Program-made: the position numbers and the translations under genes
Part shown: positions 52,515-60,601 of the stretch, piece after piece
Position numbering within the stretch: position 1 is the first letter of the stretch
How the letters are laid out: each line of letters opens with the position of its first letter
DNA from: Sulfurovum sp.
GTDB taxonomy: Bacteria; Campylobacterota; Campylobacteria; Campylobacterales; Sulfurovaceae
Reading direction: 5' to 3'
DNA: 61,485 nucleotides
Assembly: GCA_024762315.1 (NCBI GenBank)
Contig: JANTHR010000003.1
Span: 1 to 61,485 of the forward strand
Notes under the pieces: model-generated
Told to the model about the DNA's origin: nothing
Database searches by the model: none
The model's input: only the letters and a program-made list of their open reading frames with translations

Positions 52515-52534
52515 AACAAGAAATAGCTCTTGTT
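52515..52534 (-). terminator. Stem-loop at the end of queF
   Basis: AACAAGA-AATAGC-TCTTGTT is a perfect 7-bp hairpin that overlaps the queF stop codon by one base. It lacks a clear T-run on the queF strand, so it may be a weak terminator or mRNA end. Confidence 0.45.
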
Positions 52535-52914
52535 TACCAACACTTCTCACTGTCAATCTCTATGACAGTATGTACATTTCCTCTAGGGTTGAAATCTGCA
52601 ATGAGTTTCATGGATCTTGGCTCTAGATTGCTATAGAGTGCATCATAGATCTCATTTGCAGAATTTTCATGCGAGATATGTCTATACATAAACGAGTTAA
52701 TGTATAGTTTGAGGGCTTTGAGTTCTATGACTTTTTTATTTGGGACATAGGAGAGCTTCATCGTTGCGAAGTCCGGATAGCCCGAACGCGGGCATAAACA
52801 CATGAATTCCGGTAGTTCTATGTTGATCGTGTAGTTCTTTTCGTGTTCATTTGGCCAGAAATTCTCTTCAGAATCAATATTAAATTCCTGTATCTCTTTT
52901 TCACCGTATTTCAT
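52534..52914 (-). CDS. queF: preQ0 reductase QueF
   Basis: A 126-residue short-type QueF reducing 7-cyano-7-deazaguanine to preQ1 with NADPH in queuosine synthesis. The active-site region is CLCPRSGYPDFATM, the family segment ELKALKLYINSFMYRHISHEN follows in two parts, and the end is FNPRGNVHT. AAATACAATTAAAGGATAC precedes the ATG. Confidence 0.95.
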   Translation of the reverse strand: MKYGEKEIQEFNIDSEENFWPNEHEKNYTINIELPEFMCLCPRSGYPDFATMKLSYVPNKKVIELKALKLYINSFMYRHISHENSANEIYDALYSNLEPRSMKLIADFNPRGNVHTVIEIDSEKCW

Positions 52915-52923
52915 TTGTATCCT

Positions 52924-54351
52924 TTAATTGTATCTGTCAATAAGTGTTTTCTCTGTGATGGATTTTGCGATACCAAATCCTTGCAGATAGTCTATACCGA
53001 GTGCTTTGAGTCTGTTTTTTTGTGATTCTTTGTCAACCCATTTGGCAACAGTGGTAATATGCAGATCTTTCGACATTTTGACCAAGGAGGTCAGCATTGC
53101 ATAGGTATTGACATCGTCAAGTTTTGTAACATAGTCTCTGTCGAATTGTATAAGATCGAATTTAAAATGTTTCATGTACTCCATGGAGGCATTGGAGGAG
53201 CCGAAGTTGTCAATAGCGATGCGGACACCTTTGGATCTAAAGGTGTTGAGTGTCTTAAGGTAACCGCTAAGGTTATGGTGTGTTTTTCTCTCATAGAGTT
53301 CTATGATCAAACGGGAAGGATCAACATGTTTCTCTTTTAGATAAGTAAAAAATTTATTCTGAAATGTTTTGTCTCTTAAAGAGAAAGGAGAAAGGTTAAA
53401 TGAAAATGCAATAGTCTCATCGACCAGCGGAAGCAGATCGACCACATGTTTGAATAAAATAAAGTCATAATCCCTGCCTAGACCCAGGCGGTTAACAACA
53501 GGAAGATAGACCCTGGGCAATATGTCTCCGGTGGTGTCTGATTTGAGTTTTACGGATATCTCATAAATATCTATCTGATCGCTTCTTGTATTGAGCAGGG
53601 GCCTGAAAGAGAGTAGAAGTTTCTCTTCTTCTATGGCGGTTATGATATTTGTTTCTATCTGGGATATCTCTTCGGTATTTTTAATGACATTAGACTCTTT
53701 TGGTTCGGAGATTTCTTTTCTTTGTGCTGCAATAATATCTTTGAGTTGTACAATGAGCTTCTTAAAATCTCCACCAGTATGGGTAGCAATGGCAAATTTA
53801 TAATCTACTTCTATGTCATGAATAGTCTTGTTTTCTTGTATAAACTGCTCCATGATCGACTGAATCTTCTCACTGTTGTTGTTCAGGGCAATAACGAATT
53901 CTGCACCGTAGAGTCTGCCGATAAATACATGATCCAAGCCATGTTGTTTAAAGATATGATTTAGTTTATGTACCATGGTATAGAGAAGATGATCGATCTG
54001 TTCAATACTGTAGTGTTCATTCAGTGTTGAAAGATTCTCGATGGTCAACAGGACTAAAGAAGTGGGTCTGTAGCGTTCCAGCTTATGAATAAATGCTTTT
54101 TGATTGAAGCCCTGAGTTGTTTGGTCAATAAGAGTTTCCTGTACACTCAGCTCTATGAGGAAGTAGATAAAATAGATCGTAATGAAAACAATGCCGGCGA
54201 TTAAAAATTTGTTGGTTAAGGTCAGGGACAGTTCTTCATCCTGGAAGAATACTGCATAGAGTACTAAAAAAATAAGAACAAGCAGAGGGATGCCTGCCCG
54301 AAGAGCAAGTTTAAAACGACGTTCTCTTTCTTCCAGTTCCGACAATAACAT
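52924..54351 (-). CDS. Membrane protein with degenerate GGDEF and EAL domains
   Basis: A 475-residue protein with two membrane helices (about 18-36 and 49-68), a GGDEF-like domain (about 80-210) and an EAL-like domain (about 235-475). The GGDEF site reads YGAEF (148-152). The EAL motif reads EIS (264-266), the DDFG loop DNFG (381-384), and the EGVE site KWVD (437-440). The key metal ligands for c-di-GMP cleavage are therefore mostly lost. It may be a c-di-GMP-binding or purely protein-binding regulator. Its start overlaps the gyrB stop by one base (TAATG), so it is translated with gyrB. Confidence 0.88.
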   Translation of the reverse strand: MLLSELEERERRFKLALRAGIPLLVLIFLVLYAVFFQDEELSLTLTNKFLIAGIVFITIYFIYFLIELSVQETLIDQTTQGFNQKAFIHKLERYRPTSLVLLTIENLSTLNEHYSIEQIDHLLYTMVHKLNHIFKQHGLDHVFIGRLYGAEFVIALNNNSEKIQSIMEQFIQENKTIHDIEVDYKFAIATHTGGDFKKLIVQLKDIIAAQRKEISEPKESNVIKNTEEISQIETNIITAIEEEKLLLSFRPLLNTRSDQIDIYEISVKLKSDTTGDILPRVYLPVVNRLGLGRDYDFILFKHVVDLLPLVDETIAFSFNLSPFSLRDKTFQNKFFTYLKEKHVDPSRLIIELYERKTHHNLSGYLKTLNTFRSKGVRIAIDNFGSSNASMEYMKHFKFDLIQFDRDYVTKLDDVNTYAMLTSLVKMSKDLHITTVAKWVDKESQKNRLKALGIDYLQGFGIAKSITEKTLIDRYN

Positions 54352-56666
54352 TAAACATCCAGGTGTTTAACATCTTTGGCATGGCTTTCAATGTAGTTTC
54401 TTCTTGGTTCAACTTCATCACCCATAAAGAGTGTGAAAGTATCACTTGCCTCTTCCACATCATCTATTTTCACCTGAAGCAAACGTCTGTTGTCCGGGGT
54501 CATGGTTGTTTCCCAGAGTTGTTCAGGGTTCATTTCCCCCAGACCTTTGTAGCGTTGGATGTAAGCACCTTTTTTAGCAGAGGCTTCAACTTCGGCAAAA
54601 AGCGTAAGCAGGTCTTTGTCCTTAAATTCATCCGTGATGTGCTCCTGTATCTTTTGGTGAATATGGATCGCCTCATTGTAGTGCGGGTTGGTAAAGAGGA
54701 TATCGTCAACGATCAGCTCTTCAAGTCCGTCATTGGTTTGCACGAAATAATGCAATCTCTCTTCGCTAATGGTTTTGTTCAGAATATTGTAGCCTAAGTC
54801 GGCAATGTATTTTTCAAGTGTCTTTGCCAATGCTTTATTTGATGTACCGATAATATCCGGATTTTCGATCATGTAACGCACTACTTCAGGGAGTGCAAAA
54901 CGTTTCTCTATCTCTTTAAGTGTCATTTGATAATAGGCTACCAGTTTAAATAGATCCACAAGATCGGCTTGCCCCATCGTCTCACTCTCGATCACTGAAA
55001 TACCGTTTTCAATAAGGAAATCATTGAGTGCTTTGTCATCTTTCAGATAAGTTTCATTCTTCCCTTTTTTATAACGGTAAAGCGGTGGTTGAGCAAGGTA
55101 GAGGTACCCTTTTTCAATGACCGGTCGTAAGAATCTGAAGAAGAATGTCATCAGCAGTGTCTGAATATGACTACCGTCAACATCGGCATCGGTCATGATG
55201 ATGATCTTGTGGTATCTGAGTTTGTCTTCATCAAATTCATCGCCGATCCCGCAACCCAGTGCCGTGATCATATTTTTGATCTCATCTGACTTGAGTATCT
55301 TTTCAAGTCTTGCTTTCTCAACGTTAAGGATCTTACCTTTAAGTGGCAGAATTGCCTGAAATACTCTGTCACGGCCCTGTTTTGCAGAACCGCCTGCAGA
55401 GTCCCCTTCCACCAGATAGATCTCAGAGATCTCAGGGTCTTTACTTTGGCAGTCAGCCAGTTTACCCGGAAGGGTACCGATACTCATGGAATCTTTACGT
55501 TTGACCAGGTCTTTTGCTCTTTTGGCGGCATCTCTACCACGTGCGGCAAGCAGTACCTGTGCCATGATAGCCTTGGCTTCTATGGGATTTTCTTCAAGGT
55601 ATTTGTTGAAGTGCTCAGAGAAGAATTTTTGTACTAACGGACGCACATAGCTTGAACCTAGTTTCCCTTTGGTCTGTCCTTCAAATTGTGGTTCAGGTAC
55701 ACGTACGGAAACAATAGCAATAAGGCCTTCTTTGCAGTCGTCACCTGTGATTTTGGTATTTTTCTCTTTTGCATTGGCATTTTTAGAGATGTAGCTTGCC
55801 ATCGAGCGCGTAAGCCCGGCTCTGAAGCCTGCCTCATGTGTACCGCCTTCAGGCGTTTTGATATTGTTCACAAAAGAGAGCGTTTTTTCGCTGTCTGCAT
55901 CGCAATACATTAAAGCGATATCTATTTCAATATCATCTGCTTTGCCCTGAAAGAACTGTGCTGTAGAGAGAGGCTCTCTTGTGTTCATATCTTCAACGAA
56001 CTGTTTGATACCGCCTTCAAAATGGTAGGTCTCTTTGGTACCGTCACGTTCATCTTTGAATTCAATCGTGATACGAGGGTTTAGATAGCAGAGTTCCTTG
56101 AAGCGTTTCATGAGGATCTCTTTTTGGAAAGTGACACTCTCGGTAAAGATACTGTCATCCGGCCAGAATTCTATTTTTGTCCCTTTTTTTCGTGTGGTTC
56201 CTGTCGTTTTCAGGGGTTCCTGGGGAATACCTTTTTGAAAAGACTGCTCATGGATCTCACCATCTTTAAAAACAGTCAGATGCAGATCCTTGGAAAGAGC
56301 ATTCACGACTGAAACACCGACCCCGTGAAGCCCTCCTGAGACTTTATAGGTATCTTTATCAAACTTACCGCCGGCATGAAGTACGGTCAAAACAACAGTA
56401 GCAGCCGATATTTTCTCTGTAGGATGTTCCGTAACAGGAATACCGCGACCGTTGTCTTCAATGATCGCCGAACCTGCTTTGGTCAGTGTCACTTTTATGG
56501 TGTCACAAAACCCTGCCATCGCCTCATCTATTGAGTTGTCCACAACTTCATATACAAGGTGATGAAGACCTTTGGTCGATGTATCACCGATGTACATTCC
56601 AGGTCTTTTTCTTACTGCTTCCAGTCCTTTAAGGACTTTAATATTGCTAGCTCCATATTCTGCCAT
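54351..56666 (-). CDS. gyrB: DNA gyrase subunit B
   Basis: A 771-residue ATPase subunit of gyrase. Motifs are the ATP site IEDNGRGIPV, GLHGVGVSVVNALS, the Toprim EGDSAGGSAKQGRDR, DADVDGSHI and the C-terminal RYKGLGEMNPEQLW. The ATG at 56666 follows AGGAG. A longer frame to 56714 would be leader. A structured leader lies upstream. Confidence 0.98.
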   Translation of the reverse strand: MAEYGASNIKVLKGLEAVRKRPGMYIGDTSTKGLHHLVYEVVDNSIDEAMAGFCDTIKVTLTKAGSAIIEDNGRGIPVTEHPTEKISAATVVLTVLHAGGKFDKDTYKVSGGLHGVGVSVVNALSKDLHLTVFKDGEIHEQSFQKGIPQEPLKTTGTTRKKGTKIEFWPDDSIFTESVTFQKEILMKRFKELCYLNPRITIEFKDERDGTKETYHFEGGIKQFVEDMNTREPLSTAQFFQGKADDIEIDIALMYCDADSEKTLSFVNNIKTPEGGTHEAGFRAGLTRSMASYISKNANAKEKNTKITGDDCKEGLIAIVSVRVPEPQFEGQTKGKLGSSYVRPLVQKFFSEHFNKYLEENPIEAKAIMAQVLLAARGRDAAKRAKDLVKRKDSMSIGTLPGKLADCQSKDPEISEIYLVEGDSAGGSAKQGRDRVFQAILPLKGKILNVEKARLEKILKSDEIKNMITALGCGIGDEFDEDKLRYHKIIIMTDADVDGSHIQTLLMTFFFRFLRPVIEKGYLYLAQPPLYRYKKGKNETYLKDDKALNDFLIENGISVIESETMGQADLVDLFKLVAYYQMTLKEIEKRFALPEVVRYMIENPDIIGTSNKALAKTLEKYIADLGYNILNKTISEERLHYFVQTNDGLEELIVDDILFTNPHYNEAIHIHQKIQEHITDEFKDKDLLTLFAEVEASAKKGAYIQRYKGLGEMNPEQLWETTMTPDNRRLLQVKIDDVEEASDTFTLFMGDEVEPRRNYIESHAKDVKHLDV

Positions 56667-56718
56667 TTTGAGACTCCTACCATTTGATTGCAACGCCAAA
56701 TGAACAAACTCCATTTGA

Positions 56719-56779
56719 CTACGCTAACGCTGAATTTTCTTCAGCAGAAAGCTCACGCGACTAGTCGCTTTTTGCGTAG
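56719..56779 (-). promoter_or_regulatory. Structured gyrB leader
   Basis: The outer stem CTACGC/GCGTAG (56719-56724 with 56774-56779) encloses GCTGAA-TTTTC-TTCAGC (56729-56745) and the 12-base palindrome GCGACTAGTCGC (56757-56768). A -10-like AT-rich box (TTATAAT region at about 56780-56786, reverse strand) precedes it, so the structure should be in the gyrB mRNA. A multi-branched leader could sense regulation or contain supercoiling-related sites. Confidence 0.55.
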
Positions 56780-56819
56780 TTTATAATAGTAACTATTTTA
56801 GCTAAAAACAGCTTAGAAA

Positions 56820-56857
56820 GGGGGCATAAAATAAGGGGGCAGGGGGCAGGGACGGGG
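56820..56857 (+). other. G-rich tract with quadruplex potential
   Basis: G-runs at 56820-56824, 56835-56839, 56842-56846, 56849-56851 and 56854-56857, separated by 10, 2, 2 and 2 bases, fit a four-run G-quadruplex motif. This stands out in an AT-rich genome. It lies between the gyrB promoter and the tsaD stop. Confidence 0.65.
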
Positions 56858-56884
56858 AGCAGATATCGTTTTGTATTTTGTGTA

Positions 56885-57898
56885 TTACAATAACATCCCT
56901 GCTTGCTGCTTTTTGGTGCTCACAATGTCGATTTCTTCGGGGTCGATAAAGTCTTTTTTTGCATAGGCATCAAGGGCATATCTTCCTATCATGGCTGCAT
57001 TGTCGGAACAGTATTGCAGGGGAGCGACATGAAGGGTTTTATGGAACTCTTTACAGAGGTTTTCATAAGCATTTCGCAGATATTTGTTCGCAGAAGCACC
57101 ACCAACGATAGCAAAATCTTTGATGGGCTCTTTTGCAAAGACCTTTTTGCTTTTTTGAAGTAGATGACGTTTCACTGCCTTTTGGAAAGAGGCAGAGAGG
57201 TCTGCCTTGTCCTGTTCAGACATCTCAGATGCCCCGCCAAGCTTTTCTACGACCAAACGTACGGCATTCTTTAACCCGGAGAGAGAAAAGGCGATCAGTG
57301 GTGAATTACGCAGCGGTACAGGGAGATCAAAACGGTCCTCATCCCCTTTTAATGCCAGTTGTTCTATGAGTGGGCCGCCCGGGTAACCCAGACCCATCAT
57401 TTTGGCACACTTGTCAAAACTCTCCCCTACAGAGTCATCCATGCTGGTGGCAAGTATCTCCATATGTTCAAAACTTTCAACCCTGATGATCTGCGTATGT
57501 CCACCGGAGATAAGCAGTACCAAAAGGGGGAACTGTGTCTCTTTTTCAATGAATAAAGAGTAGATATGACCCTTTAAATGGTGTACGGGAATGAGTGGGA
57601 TCTTTAACAGGGAAGCGAGTGTTTTTGCCATAGCGATCCCTTCAAGCAGTGTTACGCCCAGCCCCGGCTGATTGGTCACGGCAACTGCTTTAAGTGTGTC
57701 AAAGTAGGGTTTTGTCTCTGCCAGTATTTCAGGCAAAGCTACTGCATGGAGTCTGGATGCCAGTTCAGGTACGACACCGCCATAACAGGAATGTTCTGCT
57801 TCCTGAGAGATCTTTTTATGATAGAGGACTTTTTTGGTGGCTATTTCGGTAATGGCTATGGAGCTGTCATCGCAGCTGGATTCTATGCTTAAAATCAT
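56885..57898 (-). CDS. tsaD: tRNA threonylcarbamoyladenosine transferase TsaD
   Basis: A 337-residue TsaD (Kae1 family) that transfers the threonylcarbamoyl group to A37 of tRNAs reading ANN codons. It starts [15 protein letters not shown] and has the metal site [12 protein letters not shown]-like [11 protein letters not shown], and [10 protein letters not shown]. The ATG at 57898 is chosen because the family starts here. The longer frame to 57970 runs through an inverted-repeat element. AGAGG upstream lies at the edge of that element. Confidence 0.96.
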   Translation of the reverse strand: MILSIESSCDDSSIAITEIATKKVLYHKKISQEAEHSCYGGVVPELASRLHAVALPEILAETKPYFDTLKAVAVTNQPGLGVTLLEGIAMAKTLASLLKIPLIPVHHLKGHIYSLFIEKETQFPLLVLLISGGHTQIIRVESFEHMEILATSMDDSVGESFDKCAKMMGLGYPGGPLIEQLALKGDEDRFDLPVPLRNSPLIAFSLSGLKNAVRLVVEKLGGASEMSEQDKADLSASFQKAVKRHLLQKSKKVFAKEPIKDFAIVGGASANKYLRNAYENLCKEFHKTLHVAPLQYCSDNAAMIGRYALDAYAKKDFIDPEEIDIVSTKKQQAGMLL

Positions 57899-57908
57899 GA
57901 TAACCTCT

Positions 57909-57980
57909 GTAGGGTGTTGTCCCATGACAACACCATTGATTGGTATGTTGATTTGGTGTTGTGCGGGCACAACACCCTAC
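57909..57980. repeat. Inverted-repeat element, copy 1
   Basis: A 72-bp element with perfect 12-bp ends (GTAGGGTGTTGT and ACAACACCCTAC) and an inner 9-bp stem ACAACACCA/TGGTGTTGT. It fills the gap between tsaD and the hydrolase gene. The CTA at 57977-57979 is the stop codon of the hydrolase on the minus strand. Copy 2 is at 58536-58652. Confidence 0.85.
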
Positions 57981-58525
57981 AAATCTTTATCATTTTTTTC
58001 TCCTATGACTAATTGCTCTATCAATTCCCATTTCCCATATCCGGAGTCAGCATTGATATGTCCGGCATTGTGGAGTGTCGTAAAGGTTGCATGATAGTGT
58101 GAAGCGATCTGTTGTGCTTCCTCTGTCTCTACCCAAGGGTCATTATCTGAGACGATCATATGTATCTCTTTTGCATAGATATTTTTTGGCATTTCGCATG
58201 GAAAAAAAGTTTTAATCGTGTTCTCTTTAGTTTGTAAACTGGGAGGTGAGACCATAAAGAGTCTCTCCACTCCTGTCATCCCCTTTTCCCGGCAGAGCCA
58301 AAACCAAAGTGTATTGGCAAGTGAGTGGCAGACCACAGTATCAGGCCTAAACTCTTTGAGTATCTGTTTAACCTGTTTAAGCCATCTGTTTTTAGAAGGG
58401 AAGTGGCAGTTGTCAAGCAGAGGGAAAGAGACAGTACCGTAATTCCTGGCTATTTCACATGCAAGTTCCGCTTGCCAATGCGGTGCATCTGAGCCGCCCC
58501 AACCGTGCAAAATAAGGACTTTCAT
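57977..58525 (-). CDS. RBBP9/YdeN-type serine hydrolase
   Basis: A 182-residue alpha/beta hydrolase of the RBBP9 family. It begins KVLILHGWGGSDAPHWQ. The catalytic triad is probably the Ser in VCHSLAN, the Asp in DNDPWVE and the His in NAGHINADSGYG. The substrate is unknown in bacteria. Inverted-repeat elements lie at both ends of the gene and the stop codon is inside copy 1, so the C-terminus (KDL) could have been changed by the element. Confidence 0.9.
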   Translation of the reverse strand: MKVLILHGWGGSDAPHWQAELACEIARNYGTVSFPLLDNCHFPSKNRWLKQVKQILKEFRPDTVVCHSLANTLWFWLCREKGMTGVERLFMVSPPSLQTKENTIKTFFPCEMPKNIYAKEIHMIVSDNDPWVETEEAQQIASHYHATFTTLHNAGHINADSGYGKWELIEQLVIGEKNDKDL

Positions 58526-58535
58526 GATACATTCC

Positions 58536-58652
58536 GTAGGGTGTTGTACGAGAAATCATTTAGTGATTTCCTGCATAAGCCTATTGTCAAATCCCCTGGC
58601 AGCACCATTGATTCGCATGTTGATTTGGTGTTGTGGGGCCACAACACTCTAC
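58536..58652. repeat. Inverted-repeat element, copy 2 (longer)
   Basis: The ends GTAGGGTGTTGT (58536-58547) and ACAACACTCTAC (58641-58652) pair with one mismatch. About 55 bp of the right side match copy 1 with roughly seven changes. The left side carries extra DNA including GAAATCA-TTTAG-TGATTTC. The CTA at 58649-58651 is the dxr stop codon on the minus strand. Confidence 0.82.
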
Positions 58653-59728
58653 CGTGATCCAACATAATGCCTCACCTCTTTATCTATCTCAATAATTTCA
58701 TCTATGTTTGCTGCTTTGACATCTCCGAATTTCTCATAGGCAGCCAAAACCATGTCACTCATCCCAAAAAAAGAACACTGCTCTTTTTGAAAAGCCGCTA
58801 TGGCCACTTCATTGGCAGCATTGACCACGACACCTAAATGCGGGTTGTCCAAAATATGCTCTTTGATGTTCCAGATAGGGTAACGTTCTGCCTCTATAGG
58901 CAAAAACTCCAAAGCACCGATTCCAAGCAGATCAGTTGGAGGAAGGATCTCCTCGGTTACTTCTCCTCTGAGAGCAAAAGCAATGGGAAGTTTCATATCT
59001 ACTCCTGCAAAGTGTGCAGTGGTTGAGCCGTCTTTAAATTCTACCAAAGCATGGATGATGGATTTTTTTTCTATCACTGCATCAATACTGCTAGTGTCAA
59101 AAAGCCATTTGGCCTCTAAAAGTTCAAAGAGTTTGTTGGTCATGGTGGCTGAATCTATGGTGATCTTGTTCCCCATGGACCAGTTGGGGTGCTTGAGGGC
59201 ATCTGAGAAAGTGGCATCTTTCATCTTTTCGAGTTCCCAGTCCCTGAATGCTCCACCGCTTGCGGTAATGTAAAGTTTAGAGATAGGACGGTCATTCATC
59301 AGGTACCAGAGGCCAAAGTGTTCAGAGTCTATGGGGGTGATGAGTGACATATCGATGAATTCACCTGCAACGACCAGTGACTCTTTGTTGGCAAGTGCTA
59401 CACGTTTACCAAGCGCTGTTGCTTTAAGTGTAGGCGCAAGCCCCGCATACCCTACAAGCGCATTGACGATGGTTTGGCTTTTTGACGCTTCTATGACCGA
59501 GAGTATTCCTTCTGTACCGCAAAGTACATTAGGATGATTGACTTTATGTCTGTCTGCTTCATTGGCAATGGCCACCGCTTCAGGATGATATTCTTTGATC
59601 TGTGCATTGAGAAGATCGATGTTGTTGCCTGCTACAAGTGCCTCTACGGCAATGTTGTAGCGTTTGGCTATAAGGAGGGTATTGACCCCGATGGAGCCGG
59701 TAGAACCTAGAAGAACGATGCTTGACAT
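58649..59728 (-). CDS. dxr: 1-deoxy-D-xylulose 5-phosphate reductoisomerase
   Basis: A 359-residue NADPH enzyme making 2-C-methyl-D-erythritol 4-phosphate in the MEP isoprenoid pathway. It begins IVLLGSTGSIGVNTL and has ALANKESLVVAGE, the metal and substrate segment PIDSEHFGLWYL, the loop ITASGGAFRD and NANEVAIAAF-like NAANEVAIAAF. The stop codon lies in the end of a repeat element. It starts 3 bases after the cdsA stop. Confidence 0.96.
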   Translation of the reverse strand: MSSIVLLGSTGSIGVNTLLIAKRYNIAVEALVAGNNIDLLNAQIKEYHPEAVAIANEADRHKVNHPNVLCGTEGILSVIEASKSQTIVNALVGYAGLAPTLKATALGKRVALANKESLVVAGEFIDMSLITPIDSEHFGLWYLMNDRPISKLYITASGGAFRDWELEKMKDATFSDALKHPNWSMGNKITIDSATMTNKLFELLEAKWLFDTSSIDAVIEKKSIIHALVEFKDGSTTAHFAGVDMKLPIAFALRGEVTEEILPPTDLLGIGALEFLPIEAERYPIWNIKEHILDNPHLGVVVNAANEVAIAAFQKEQCSFFGMSDMVLAAYEKFGDVKAANIDEIIEIDKEVRHYVGSR

Positions 59729-59731
59729 GGA

Positions 59732-60490
59732 CTACAAAAAGGCTCTCAGGGCAATGACCATCATCGGTGCACCAAAAAGGTATCCGTCGATCCTGTCGAG
59801 TATCCCGCCATGCCCGGGAAGCAGGTCACCGGAATCTTTTACGCCTGCTTCACGCTTAAGATAAGATTCAAACAGGTCACCAAATACAGATGCGGTTGCA
59901 GTGACCAGCGTAACAACCAGGGCTGTCCAAAACGGTGCAATGTAAAGGCCTGCATAGGTACCGAATATGGTTGCAACAGTAATCCCCCCAATGACCCCTT
60001 CAAGTGTTTTGTTGGGGGATGTGTCGGAAAATTTGGTTTTCCCGATGGCTTTGCCTGTAAAGAATGCTCCTATATCCGTCAGTGCGACGGTGACAAGCAG
60101 CCAGAACATCGCCTGTATCCCAAAGTCTTCATAGAGAATGAGGAAAAAGAGAATGCCGCTGACAGGGTAGAGAAAAGGAAAAATGAGTTTTTTGTCAAAG
60201 TTATGCAAATAGGCAAGAGAAGCCCCAAAAAGTATAGCAACGAGGAAGAAAAGATCATCGGGATTAGGGTAAAAATAGGCAAAAATCCATAAAAGCGCAG
60301 CCCAAAAATAGGCTGGTGGAGATACAAGTTTAAAGAGTTTCATCGCTTCATAGAAAGCGAAAATATAAATAAGCCCCAAAAAAGCCCACATAACAAAAAA
60401 ATTGTCAATCCAGCCGATAAACCCGACAACTGCAAGTAAAACAATTCCGGTAATCCAACGTTCTTGATGATCTGTAAAAAATTTTGTCAT
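59732..60490 (-). CDS. cdsA: Phosphatidate cytidylyltransferase
   Basis: A 252-residue membrane enzyme with about seven helices, making CDP-diacylglycerol for phospholipid synthesis. The C-terminal signature SYLKREAGVKDSGDLLPGHG and GILDRIDG is intact. It forms an operon with dxr, an arrangement common in bacteria. Confidence 0.95.
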   Translation of the reverse strand: MTKFFTDHQERWITGIVLLAVVGFIGWIDNFFVMWAFLGLIYIFAFYEAMKLFKLVSPPAYFWAALLWIFAYFYPNPDDLFFLVAILFGASLAYLHNFDKKLIFPFLYPVSGILFFLILYEDFGIQAMFWLLVTVALTDIGAFFTGKAIGKTKFSDTSPNKTLEGVIGGITVATIFGTYAGLYIAPFWTALVVTLVTATASVFGDLFESYLKREAGVKDSGDLLPGHGGILDRIDGYLFGAPMMVIALRAFL

Positions 60491-60601
60491 AGTCTATTCC
60501 TGATTTATAGTGAAGATGATTATATCATGACTTGGGTTATACTCTGATTTTGGTCATTTTTGCTATAATCGCTTATACTGTTGAGTGGCCGGGAGCAATA
60601 A

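Noticed and set aside
57899-57970. Extended N-terminus of TsaD
   Set aside because: The extra codons are the inverted-repeat element, while the family start [11 protein letters not shown] begins at 57898.
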